Source: an uncultured Ruminococcus sp. (GTDB lineage: Bacteria > Bacillota > Clostridia > Oscillospirales > Ruminococcaceae). From it: DNA of 8,009 bases. Both the position numbers and the translations under genes were made by a program. The stretch's first letter is position 1. Every line of letters starts with the position of its first letter. This document shows positions 1 to 5,957 of this stretch, piece by piece. The stretch covers positions 1-8,009 of the forward strand of contig USNJ01000094.1 of assembly GCA_900556055.1 (NCBI GenBank). The letters are read 5' to 3'. Below the pieces are notes generated by a model, which ran no database searches, was not told where the DNA came from, and saw only the letters and a program-made list of their open reading frames with translations.

Positions 1-199
1 AATCGCCGCAAAAGCTTTGATATATGCGGTTTTGCGGCGAGAGATTCCCATAATTCAATGGGTTTTTAGTATTATATCGGAGTGGGACACACACTGCATT
101 TGCGGCTGTCTGTCCGCCGTGAGAGCTTTTTTACGGACACGGCAAAAGCCGGTGCTGCGAAATTGTTACATCTCAAAGAAAAGTAAAATATTCAAATAA
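1..199 (+). other. Left-edge stretch without a convincing gene; possible tail of a plus-strand gene
   Basis: No frame here is persuasive. Frame 2 is open from the window edge to a TAA at 197-199, but the peptide is rich in Cys, Trp and Arg and matches nothing I know. Frame 1 reads plausibly from the edge to a TAG at 67-69, then again to a TAA at 184-186 with a more ordinary C-terminus (ending AKAGAAKLLHLKEK). An upstream gene could therefore end at 69, 186 or 199. The terminator at 201-230 fits a plus-strand gene ending just before it. A perfect 11-bp inverted repeat lies at 3-40, and a weak CCCAT/ATGGG hairpin followed by five T at 47-67 could be a terminator for a gene ending at 69. Confidence 0.25.
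3..40. repeat. Perfect 11-bp inverted repeat (hairpin)
   Basis: TCGCCGCAAAA at 3-13 is exactly complementary to TTTTGCGGCGA at 30-40, leaving a 16-nt loop. No T-run follows on the plus strand, so it is not a standard terminator in that direction. Its role is unknown; it could be an RNA stem inside a transcript, or part of a coding sequence entering from the left. Confidence 0.5.
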
Positions 200-200
200 C

Positions 201-232
201 AAAAATGACCGACAGCTGCCGGCCATTTTTTT
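201..232. terminator. Bidirectional intrinsic terminator
   Basis: The 30-nt inverted repeat at 201-230 is flanked by A5 on the left and T7 on the right. On the minus strand the stem pairs almost fully if two G-U pairs are allowed, and it ends in five U, directly after the TAA (239..237) of the last gene of the minus-strand operon. On the plus strand the same stem has two A-C mismatches, so it should work best for the minus strand. Confidence 0.75.
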
Positions 233-236
233 ATTT

Positions 237-563
237 TTACATCACGATATCCGATTTGGCTTTTTCGCGCGATCTCAGAAGCAGATAGCAGGCTCCTGCC
301 GCCGCCGCAAAGACAAATGCGGGCGCATAGTTCGCTTTCAGACGCTTTGTCGTCACGAACACCGCCTTCGGCCTGCCCTTTTTGCCCTCGATGGTTATGT
401 TTGCGGGGAGACCGTTTTCGAGCAGCACCTTCGTGGGGCGCGGCGCAAATATGTTTCTCACCGTTTCTATCGCAAATGTCGATACCGCCGCCATCACGCA
501 GCTTGTCATTGCCTCTGTTATCGCCTGTTCAGCCATCTGCTCGGTAAATCTGAATTCAGCCAT
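237..563 (-). CDS. Small hypothetical protein with one C-terminal membrane segment
   Basis: I do not recognise a family. The 108-residue product begins MAEFRFTEQMAEQAITEAM, contains a central basic, Pro-containing stretch (FAPRPTKVLLENG), and has one hydrophobic helix near the C-terminus (about NYAPAFVFAAAAGACYLLL), followed by a short charged tail. This suggests a single-pass membrane protein. I chose the ATG at 563 over the ATG at 572 because AGAGAGGA lies 9 nt before the former but directly abuts the latter. The start overlaps the stop of the deaminase gene by 8 nt, so it is probably translationally coupled as the last gene of the operon. The terminator at 201-230 follows immediately. Confidence 0.75.
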   Translation of the reverse strand: MAEFRFTEQMAEQAITEAMTSCVMAAVSTFAIETVRNIFAPRPTKVLLENGLPANITIEGKKGRPKAVFVTTKRLKANYAPAFVFAAAAGACYLLLRSREKAKSDIVM

Positions 564-1281
564 TGTGACCATTCCTCTCTATCATGATATATCCGCCGTC
601 CGCAGCCTTCTCGAAGCCGCTTCGGTATATTTTTTCCATCGCAAGGAGCGTTTCCTTTTCGTATGCCGTGTCCGAAAGCGATATCTCAGCACGGCAAAGC
701 TCCCTGTTTACGGCTGTATAACCTATATATTTCCCGTTTCTGCTCACTATATGACAGGAAAAACCGGGAATTATCCCGCCCGACATATCGTCCACGCTTC
801 TCAGCTGTTCAGCCGTTTCCGCCCTTATCAGCCTGACGCTTATGCCGCTGCGGCTCTCCCTCAGACGGCGGAAAAACTGTCTCAGAAGCTCGGAGCATTC
901 GTCCTCCATTATCCCGCCGATGACGTTCGGAGCGAATGTGAACCCGCTGTTCGGGATATCCGCCACTGAGCCGCAGGCACCGTTCTTTTTGTCATATGCG
1001 CCGAAATATATATTTTCTATCCTTGCATTTACCGCCGCACCTGCGCACATCGGGCAGGGTTCAAGCGTCACATAAAGCGTCGTCTCGGACGGCAGGCGCT
1101 CGGAGTTAAAGGTGTCAAGAGAGGTCTTTAAAACACGCATCTCGGCATGCGCCGTGGCGTCGTGCGTTGCGATGACGCGGTTGTGATCACGGGCAATAAG
1201 GGTTTTGCCGCAAGTTAGGACAGCGCCGACGGGAACCTCGCCCTCTTCGTACGCCACTTGCGCTTCCCGGCTTCGCCGCAT
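556..1281 (-). CDS. tadA: TadA-type tRNA adenosine(34) deaminase with C-terminal extension; 5' end disrupted
   Basis: TadA converts A34 to inosine in tRNA-Arg(ACG) and acts as a cytoplasmic zinc-dependent homodimer. Numbering from the ATG at 1281, the zinc site and catalytic Glu are visible as HAE (H45, E47) and PCPMC (C76, C79), after EVPVGAV (15-21) and before FGAYDKKNGACGS. The deaminase domain ends near residue 145. About 95 further residues follow that normal TadA proteins (about 150-165 aa) lack. The ATG at 1281 has no ribosome site. A better start (ATG 1322, overlapping the upstream TGA as ATGA) opens a different frame that encodes a typical TadA first helix (MEEALRLARK) and then stops at 1215. 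The gene therefore looks frameshifted near 1240-1290, or it uses the weak start at 1281, which still gives a short helix (REAQVAYEEG). Identity as a deaminase is firm; functionality is uncertain. Confidence 0.85.
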   Translation of the reverse strand: MRRSREAQVAYEEGEVPVGAVLTCGKTLIARDHNRVIATHDATAHAEMRVLKTSLDTFNSERLPSETTLYVTLEPCPMCAGAAVNARIENIYFGAYDKKNGACGSVADIPNSGFTFAPNVIGGIMEDECSELLRQFFRRLRESRSGISVRLIRAETAEQLRSVDDMSGGIIPGFSCHIVSRNGKYIGYTAVNRELCRAEISLSDTAYEKETLLAMEKIYRSGFEKAADGGYIMIERNGHNG

Positions 1282-1322
1282 TTGCGTGCAAGGCGCAGTG
1301 CTTCCTCCATGTACACATTCAT
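1215..1322 (-). pseudogene. Out-of-frame 5' end of the tadA gene (first helix)
   Basis: This frame starts at an ATG whose last bases overlap the stop of the upstream CPBP gene (ATGA). An AGGA lies 2 nt before it, and a second in-frame ATG at 1310 lies 14 nt after that AGGA. It reads MNVYMEEALRLARKCGEAG, a good match to the N-terminal helix of TadA proteins, then runs into unrelated basic residues and a TAA at 1217..1215. The deaminase body is in another frame. From the helix Ala codon (1301) to the Glu codon of EVPVGAV (1239) there are 62 nt. The E. coli and B. subtilis proteins, recalled from memory, have 12 residues (36 nt) there. The excess of 26 nt is not a multiple of three, so removing it would restore one frame. 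Confidence 0.5.
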
Positions 1323-2515
1323 CGTCCTATATTCACGTTTATCGACATGACAGTCATTGCAGCGGCAGCCGACAGCCATACGAGTGCTGACGGACAGGTC
1401 ACAGTGCAGATGAACTTTTCCTTTGCCGATAATCCGTTTTCCCTTGTGCTTATCTCGGGCGATCTGCCGCTCTTGGTTATGTATATGAATGCACCGGCAA
1501 GTCCGACGATCACGCAGGCAAGAAGCAGCGACCCCATGAATATCTCATACCGTCCGCCGTCAAATGCTGTTTCGCCGTACCATGTCGCCGTTGTGCATGC
1601 CCTGTACGTTATCCTCATTGCAACAGCTGAGATCATGGAACCCGAACGCAGCGAGAAATGACTGATAAGCACAGCCGATACGAATGAAAAGCAGAACTGA
1701 CTTATCGTATGCACGCAGAGTGCGGAGATAAGTGCGGACATCAGCACCGCATATCTGTCGCCGAACTGGCGCATCGAATGTATTACCATTCCTCTCAGCA
1801 AAAGCTCGCTCAGCACAGGCACGATAATAATAACTATCATCAGCATGACCGTTTTCTGGAGCGGTGTTTCCACAGTCTGGACGAGATATTCCGACGTGGA
1901 TATGCCTATGCCCCTCAGCACCATGTTCGATGCCGCAGATACCGCAAGTATGAACGGATATGACAGCATCGCAGCAGGCACGCTGAACGCAAGAATGTCC
2001 CTGTCTTCAGCTTTTATCGGCAGGATTATGCTGAGCGGCATATTCAGATATTTTTTCATTATCAGGAACGGCACCAGCCTTTTTGCTGCCTCCATAAACA
2101 GCGTCACGGCGATTATCTCCCAGCCGCCGCCGTAAAGATGTCCCGATGAATAGTCTATTCCTATGTTCACTCCAACAGCTGACAGCACGAACGGAAGAAC
2201 GTGCAGTGAGAACATCTCAAGTACATAATATAAAACCATCGCACCCATGACAACAGATATCACGAACATCATCGAACGCCGCTCGAATGCCGCATCATCA
2301 TCGGATATAAAGCCTACGCCGTCCTTATAGGTCAGCTCATTGGGATTGTCCGTGCGGACGTAGCCCATGGAAATTTTCTTTTCGCTCCGCCACTTTCTGT
2401 ATGCGGCATTGTATTCGTCTGTCTGATTTTTATATCTCACTGAAGGCGCATCTTCCATATTGCGCTTTTTTTCGGCTGCGTTGTCTGCTATTCTTTTTTC
2501 GCTCAGCTTCGGCAT
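1319..2515 (-). CDS. CPBP-family (Abi/Rce1-like) multi-pass membrane protein, catalytic residues mostly lost
   Basis: The 398-residue product has a polar, charged N-terminus of about 80 residues, followed by roughly eight hydrophobic segments (about 82-115, 131-152, 174-200, 221-240, 254-275, 276-287, 324-347, 378-394). The core resembles CPBP intramembrane proteases. VPVLSELLLRGMVIHSMRQFG (232-252) corresponds to the EExxxR motif, but the first Glu is Ser236; E237 and R241 remain. The second motif keeps H269 but has Ala in place of the usual Phe four residues before it. The third motif (HxxxN) reads R301-ITY-R305. Active CPBP proteases use the first Glu and both His, so I infer a non-proteolytic relative. 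The ATG is preceded by AAAGGAG with 7-nt spacing. It lies 52 nt after the radical SAM gene and overlaps the tadA start as ATGA. Confidence 0.75.
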   Translation of the reverse strand: MPKLSEKRIADNAAEKKRNMEDAPSVRYKNQTDEYNAAYRKWRSEKKISMGYVRTDNPNELTYKDGVGFISDDDAAFERRSMMFVISVVMGAMVLYYVLEMFSLHVLPFVLSAVGVNIGIDYSSGHLYGGGWEIIAVTLFMEAAKRLVPFLIMKKYLNMPLSIILPIKAEDRDILAFSVPAAMLSYPFILAVSAASNMVLRGIGISTSEYLVQTVETPLQKTVMLMIVIIIVPVLSELLLRGMVIHSMRQFGDRYAVLMSALISALCVHTISQFCFSFVSAVLISHFSLRSGSMISAVAMRITYRACTTATWYGETAFDGGRYEIFMGSLLLACVIVGLAGAFIYITKSGRSPEISTRENGLSAKEKFICTVTCPSALVWLSAAAAMTVMSINVNIGR

Positions 2516-2567
2516 ACACGCTCTCCTTTCCTGTTTTCGTCTTTTTATTAATATACATCATTTCACA

Positions 2568-3524
2568 TTATTTGTCAATCATGAACTTATCGCCCTGAAC
2601 GGCATTCCTGCGTGTCATTTCCTTATCGGTCTCATTCATGACGACAAATTTTTTCCTGCTCCAGAGCGGTGCTATCAGGTCATTGGGTGCGCCGTCGCCC
2701 GTAAGACGCTGTATCACGACATCGGGCGGGAGCATTTCTATCTGGCTGCATACAAGGTCAACATATTCCGCAAGCTCCATAGTGCGGAACAGCCCCTTTT
2801 CGTAATCCTCCGCAAGCCTTGTCCCCCTTATGATGTGAAGGAGATGTATCTTTATGCTGTGCATCGGCAGTTTTGATATCTCACGCACAGTTTCCAGCAT
2901 CATATCCCGTGTTTCGCCCGGCAGACCGTTTATGATATGTACGCAGACGTTTATCCCCCTGTCGGATAGCATTCGGAAGCCATGCAGAAAATCGGCATAG
3001 GTGTGGCATCTGTTAAGCCTTTCAGCCGTTTCGTCATGTATAGTCTGAAGTCCAAGCTCGACTGTCAGATATGTCCGTCGGGACAGCTCCGCAAGATAAT
3101 CCGCAGCTTCCTCCGAAATGCAGTCAGGACGCGTCGATATCGCCAGTCCGCAGACATTTTCTATCGCAAGTGCCTGCTCATACAGGCTTTTCAGCCGCCC
3201 GAGAGGGGCATAGGTGTTCGTGTTCGCCTGAAAATACGGTATGAATTTCGTGCAGTCACGCCACTTTTTCATGAGCGGCTCCCTGACCTCCTCAAACTGC
3301 TTTGCTATGCTGTCGGCTGGGTCGCCCGCAAAATCTCCGCTGCCCGATGCCGAGCAGAACGTGCAGCCGCCTATGCCCTTGCTGCCGTCTCTGTTCGGGC
3401 AGGTAAATCCGCCGTTCAGAGATATCTTCATCACCTTTCCGCCGAATTTTCCTCTGAGATAATCATTCTGCGTCAGATATCTTTTTCCTTTTCCGCTGTA
3501 TGTGAACGGTTCTATATATTCCAA
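2568..3524 (-). CDS. yhcC: Radical SAM protein, YhcC/TIGR01212 family
   Basis: The 318-residue protein contains LNGGFTCPNRDGSKGIGGCTFCS at about residues 36-58, with cysteines C42, C54 and C57 (CX11CX2C). This is the iron-sulfur cluster motif of the YhcC/YtqA group of Elp3-like radical SAM proteins. Other family blocks follow: STRPDC, LTVELGLQTIHDETAERLNR, INGLPGET, KIHLLHIIRGTRLA and APLWSRKKF. The length matches the family (about 300-320). The reaction is not firmly known; an RNA or cofactor modification is usually supposed. The start is TTG (3524..3522) with GGGAG 10 nt before it; no in-frame ATG fits, and family members begin just before KRYxxxNxYLRxKFG, which supports this start. It is the first gene of the minus-strand operon, about 36 nt after its predicted transcription start. 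Confidence 0.9.
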   Translation of the reverse strand: MEYIEPFTYSGKGKRYLTQNDYLRGKFGGKVMKISLNGGFTCPNRDGSKGIGGCTFCSASGSGDFAGDPADSIAKQFEEVREPLMKKWRDCTKFIPYFQANTNTYAPLGRLKSLYEQALAIENVCGLAISTRPDCISEEAADYLAELSRRTYLTVELGLQTIHDETAERLNRCHTYADFLHGFRMLSDRGINVCVHIINGLPGETRDMMLETVREISKLPMHSIKIHLLHIIRGTRLAEDYEKGLFRTMELAEYVDLVCSQIEMLPPDVVIQRLTGDGAPNDLIAPLWSRKKFVVMNETDKEMTRRNAVQGDKFMIDK

Positions 3525-3567
3525 TAAATTACATCTCCCGCTGATTTAACATCATTAACTGTAATTA

Positions 3568-3596
3568 ATTTTATCATATTTGATAGTATTTTGCAA
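3568..3596 (-). promoter_or_regulatory. Sigma-A promoter for the minus-strand operon
   Basis: On the minus strand, TTGCAA (3596..3591) and TAAAAT (3573..3568) are separated by 17 nt, with a TGA just before the -10 (extended -10). The start of transcription would be near 3560, giving a leader of about 36 nt before the TTG start at 3524. Confidence 0.7.
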
Positions 3597-3607
3597 TAAA
3601 AATAGGT

Positions 3608-3654
3608 AAAATCCACGATTTTTTCCCGAAAGCTGAAAAAAATTATTGGATTTT
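3608..3654. repeat. Interrupted inverted repeat between divergent promoters
   Basis: AAAATCCA (3608-3615) is complementary to TGGATTTT (3647-3654), and the inner parts continue with T-rich and A-rich arms (ATTTTTT at about 3618-3624 against AAAAAAAT). The dyad lies between the minus-strand promoter (3568-3596) and the plus-strand promoter (3667-3694), so it could be a shared operator. Since the arms are AT-rich, chance is possible. Confidence 0.4.
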
Positions 3655-3666
3655 CAAAAAAAGATA

Positions 3667-3694
3667 TTGCATTTTAAGAGCTTTGTGGTATAAT
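3667..3694 (+). promoter_or_regulatory. Sigma-A promoter for the epimerase/dehydratase gene
   Basis: TTGCAT (3667-3672) and a perfect TATAAT (3689-3694) are 16 nt apart, with TGG directly before the -10. Transcription would start near 3701 and give a leader of about 100 nt. An AT-rich run (3689-3712) offers other overlapping -10-like boxes. Confidence 0.75.
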
Positions 3695-3725
3695 ATAATA
3701 TAGATATATATGAATAGGGATAACT

Positions 3726-3779
3726 ATGCGCAATTTTATGACATACAACAGCCGATTGCAGGCAATTTGGTTTCCCTAG
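3726..3779 (+). CDS. Possible 17-residue leader peptide
   Basis: Within the leader of the epimerase/dehydratase gene, an ATG at 3726 preceded by AGGGA (5-6 nt spacing) opens a short frame reading MRNFMTYNSRLQAIWFP, ending in TAG at 3777-3779. The TAG lies 20 nt before the ATG of the main gene. No run of one amino acid and no clear terminator/antiterminator pair is visible, so attenuation cannot be claimed. The frame could be chance. Confidence 0.25.
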   Translation: MRNFMTYNSRLQAIWFP

Positions 3780-3799
3780 ACTGATTGGAGGAACGGCTG

Positions 3800-4747
3800 A
3801 TGAAAACAGTATTTATAACGGGGGCCAGCGGACTTATAGGACGCGAGCTGACTAAGGTTTTACTCAGCAGAGGATACAATGTAATAGGCACTGACTCCAA
3901 GCAAAGCGAATTCGTCGGTCAGCCTAACTATAGCTTCGTTCAGTGTGCTATCACCGATAAGGCTAAGATATCCAGCATACTTGAGGGAAGCAAGATAGAC
4001 GCTCTTATCCATCTCGCATGCAGTGTTGATAACGACTACAATAACGTCATGGAGCCTCAGTACGAAAAGGATGCCGATGCCTGTGACAAGTACATATATA
4101 AAACAGCTGCTCTTGCAGGTATCACGGATATACTTCTGCTCAGCACACATCTCGTGTACGCTCCGCAGAAAACAAGAGAGCCTATCAGAGAGACCAATCC
4201 CGACAAGCCTATCACGGATTATGCAAAGATGAAAGCCGAAAGCGAAAAGTATCTCGCTGCGGTAGTAAAGAAAAATCCGTCCTGTCACGGTGTCGTTATG
4301 CGTGTCTGCCCTATTTATACAAAGGATTACATCGCCAATCTTCATGCAAAGATATACGATGTCAAGGACGAATGTGCATTCATGTACGGATCGGGCGACT
4401 ACGGATTCTCATTCTGCTGCCTTTACAATCTTATTGACTTTATCTGGGGCGTTCTCGAAGTCGCTCCCGGAACAAATTATCAGGGTGTGTATAATATCTG
4501 CGATTCAAAGCCCATCTATGCACGTGAGATCGTTGAATATATGAGAGCAAACTTCAAGCTCGGCCCCGTTATCCAGAGAAACTACGGCGCAGATGCCGTT
4601 AAATCCGCTATCGCATTCGGAAACAAGCGCTTAAAGACGGATTACAGATATGTTGATATCAGCACTATCTGCAACAACGTTACTTTCGATAACACAAAGG
4701 CTCAGAGAATTTCCCGTTTCAGATGGAAGCTCTCAAATTCACTTTAA
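3800..4747 (+). CDS. NAD-dependent epimerase/dehydratase (extended SDR)
   Basis: The 315-residue protein has the extended short-chain dehydrogenase fold. The nucleotide-binding TGASGLIG lies at residues 7-14, an acidic Asp at 32 after the second strand suggests NAD preference, LSTHLVYAP (114-122) holds the catalytic Ser/Thr region, and the active-site Tyr and Lys are Y141 and K145 in DYAKMK. This architecture is typical of nucleotide-sugar epimerases and dehydratases, but the substrate cannot be read from the sequence, and no other sugar-pathway gene is nearby. The ATG at 3800 is chosen over the in-frame TTG at 3785 because TGGAGG (3786-3791) sits 8 nt before it. It is transcribed alone from the promoter at 3667-3694 and ends before the terminator at 4782-4813. 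Confidence 0.85.
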   Translation: MKTVFITGASGLIGRELTKVLLSRGYNVIGTDSKQSEFVGQPNYSFVQCAITDKAKISSILEGSKIDALIHLACSVDNDYNNVMEPQYEKDADACDKYIYKTAALAGITDILLLSTHLVYAPQKTREPIRETNPDKPITDYAKMKAESEKYLAAVVKKNPSCHGVVMRVCPIYTKDYIANLHAKIYDVKDECAFMYGSGDYGFSFCCLYNLIDFIWGVLEVAPGTNYQGVYNICDSKPIYAREIVEYMRANFKLGPVIQRNYGADAVKSAIAFGNKRLKTDYRYVDISTICNNVTFDNTKAQRISRFRWKLSNSL

Positions 4748-4781
4748 GTCCCCTTATTTATTAAATTATATTTGTATTGCA

Positions 4782-4813
4782 AAAAGGATCGCCGTTTTTA
4801 CAGCGATCCTTTT
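4782..4813. terminator. Bidirectional intrinsic terminator between convergent genes
   Basis: AAAAGGATCGC (4782-4792) pairs perfectly with GCGATCCTTTT (4803-4813) around a 10-nt loop, with T-rich flanks on both strands. It serves the epimerase/dehydratase gene on the plus strand and the hydrolase-like gene on the minus strand, whose TAA lies at 4819..4817. Confidence 0.9.
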
Positions 4814-4816
4814 GCT

Positions 4817-5452
4817 TTATTTTTCCCTGTCGCCGACATATCTGTAATCGCAGATGTCATATCCCTCGGCAACAGTATGCTCCCTGATGAGCCTTGCGTG
4901 CATGAATGCCGCAGCCGCATGGTCCGAGCCGCAGATGACGGGCATATATTCCATGTAGCCGTTCTCCCTCGCAAAATCCGCTATCGGACAGCCGTGCAGA
5001 TTGAAAGCCACACTCTTTCCGCTCTCATCGGGCAGCGGTTCAAGCACCCATGTGTTGTTCCATTCGCCCTTCGCCTTTTTTTCGGATATCTTCTTTCCAA
5101 TGCCGGAAAAGTACGAAAACATCGCTTTCCGCACTTTGGGCTTGTTCATGTCCGCCGCACTGCCCAGTATCGGAACATTTTCGGGATACAGATTTTTTAT
5201 TATCCCGTCCAGCTTTTCGGGCGTAAGATCTCCCTCCGATGCATCGCAAAGGGCGAATATCCCGAGAGCCATGTAAAGATTTGAGGACATCGGGTTCTTT
5301 TTCCCGCCGATATCGGGTGCTTTTCCGACCAGCTCACGATATACGGAAAGCGTTTTCGCCCTGATATCAGCCGCCTTATCCTTAGGATATCCCGAGAGAT
5401 AAAGCTTCATCAGCCTCGCCGAAAGATACGGCATTTTACAGTATTCCGCCAT
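4817..5452 (-). CDS. L-2-amino-thiazoline-4-carboxylic acid hydrolase family protein
   Basis: The 211-residue protein (MAEYCKMPYLSARLMKLYL...) ends in a pattern I recognise from the ATC hydrolase family (Pfam PF14196): FNLHGCPIADFARENG (about 150-165, with C155), then MPVICGSDH (170-178), and finally REHTVAEGYDICDYRYVGD. The founding members hydrolyse L-2-amino-thiazoline-4-carboxylate during bacterial L-cysteine formation. Most homologues in gut Firmicutes are untested, so the substrate here is inferred only by family. The product has no signal peptide or membrane segment and should be cytoplasmic. The ATG at 5452 has AGAGGTG 6 nt before it; a GTG at 5461 lies inside that ribosome site and is rejected. 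It is a single gene divergent from the feoA-like gene. Confidence 0.7.
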   Translation of the reverse strand: MAEYCKMPYLSARLMKLYLSGYPKDKAADIRAKTLSVYRELVGKAPDIGGKKNPMSSNLYMALGIFALCDASEGDLTPEKLDGIIKNLYPENVPILGSAADMNKPKVRKAMFSYFSGIGKKISEKKAKGEWNNTWVLEPLPDESGKSVAFNLHGCPIADFARENGYMEYMPVICGSDHAAAAFMHARLIREHTVAEGYDICDYRYVGDREK

Positions 5453-5472
5453 AAAAAACACCTCTTTACATC

Positions 5473-5502
5473 ATTTTACTTTATGCAGAGCGTGTTAGTC
5501 AA
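5473..5502 (-). promoter_or_regulatory. Sigma-A promoter for the hydrolase-like gene
   Basis: On the minus strand, TTGACT (5502..5497) and TAAAAT (5478..5473) are separated by 18 nt. Transcription would start near 5466, giving a short leader of about 14 nt that still contains the ribosome site at 5465-5459. Confidence 0.65.
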
Positions 5503-5545
5503 TCATAACATATTTCCGTTCGCCAAATTGCGACATCGTGCATAC

Positions 5546-5566
5546 TATAATAATGGGATCATCCCA
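5546..5566 (+). promoter_or_regulatory. -10 box and downstream palindrome before the feoA-like gene
   Basis: A perfect TATAAT lies at 5546-5551; the -35 region is weak, which fits an activated or regulated promoter. Three bases later, TGGGATCATCCCA (5554-5566) forms a perfect dyad (TGGGA, TCA spacer, TCCCA) at the predicted transcription start. It could be a repressor operator, perhaps metal-responsive given the gene, or a small hairpin at the 5' end of the mRNA. It is not a sequence I can assign to a known regulator. Confidence 0.45.
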
Positions 5567-5594
5567 CATAAACGCAACAAGGAGATATACTTAT

Positions 5595-5828
5595 ATGAAC
5601 GATACATGCACACTCTGCTCGGTCTGCGAGGGCGGGAGAGCCGTAGTGGCAGAGCTTCTCAATGACGGAGGCATACGCCGCAGAATGCAGGATATAGGGC
5701 TTATAAAGGGTACGCCCGTCTGCTGCTTCCTTCATTCGGGAGATACTGCCGCTTTCCTTATAAGAGGTGCCGTCATAGCCCTCAGACGCGAGGACAGCGA
5801 AAAAATAATCGTCAGACCGATAGCCTGA
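5595..5828 (+). CDS. FeoA-domain protein with N-terminal CxxCxxC
   Basis: The 77-residue product matches the small SH3-like FeoA domain. GGIRRRMQDIGLIKGTPV (25-42) corresponds to the family RRLLDLGLxPGxxV block, and AFLIRGAVIALRREDSEKIIV (53-73) to the C-terminal strand pair. FeoA proteins assist or regulate the FeoB ferrous iron transporter from the cytoplasm. The first residues, MNDTCTLCSVCEGG, place cysteines at 5, 8 and 11, an extra possible metal-binding site in front of the domain. The ATG at 5595 is preceded by AAGGAG (5579-5584) with 10-nt spacing; more upstream starts lack a ribosome site. No feoB follows; a terminator ends the transcript at 5842-5873. It is either a stand-alone FeoA or a partner of a distant feoB. 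Confidence 0.85.
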   Translation: MNDTCTLCSVCEGGRAVVAELLNDGGIRRRMQDIGLIKGTPVCCFLHSGDTAAFLIRGAVIALRREDSEKIIVRPIA

Positions 5829-5841
5829 TAATTCCGCATAT

Positions 5842-5873
5842 GGGGTCCCCTTTGAGCAGGGGATCCCGTTTTT
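5842..5873 (+). terminator. Intrinsic terminator after the feoA-like gene
   Basis: GGGGTCCCC (5842-5850) pairs with GGGGATCCC (5859-5867) as a 9-bp stem with one G-U pair and an 8-nt loop, followed by GTTTTT (5868-5873). Confidence 0.85.
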
Positions 5874-5885
5874 ATGTAAATCAAT

Positions 5886-5920
5886 ATATTCCCGAACGAA
5901 AAAGCAGAGGGGCTTCCCCT
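5886..5920. repeat. 35-bp hairpin-bearing direct repeat, copy 1
   Basis: This copy begins ATATTCCCGAACGAAAAAGC and ends in the hairpin AGGGG-CTT-CCCCT. It matches the copy at 5983-6017 with 33 of 35 bases identical, at a period of 97 bp. Read on the minus strand, the hairpin is followed by a T5 stretch, so the unit resembles a terminator in that direction. Confidence 0.8.
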
Positions 5921-5957
5921 TTAAACAAAGTATCATAAACAGCTGTTTTACGTTACC

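Noticed and set aside
17..199. Plus-strand 60-codon frame near the left edge as an independent gene
   Set aside because: There is no ribosome site before the ATG at 17, the frame is open to the window edge, and its composition (clustered Cys, Trp, Arg) is unlike its neighbours.
382..969. 195-codon plus-strand open frame
   Set aside because: It is antisense to the tadA and small membrane protein genes, has no ribosome site, and its peptide resembles nothing.
1230..1290. Programmed -1 frameshift in tadA
   Set aside because: No proper X-XXY-YYZ slippery heptamer in the right register and no downstream pseudoknot were seen; a mutation, sequence error or alternative start is simpler.
2982..3527. 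181-codon plus-strand open frame
   Set aside because: It is fully antisense to the clearly identified radical SAM gene and rich in Arg and Ser as expected of a shadow frame.
3860..4345. 161-codon minus-strand open frame
   Set aside because: It is antisense to the epimerase/dehydratase gene, which has clear motifs and signals.
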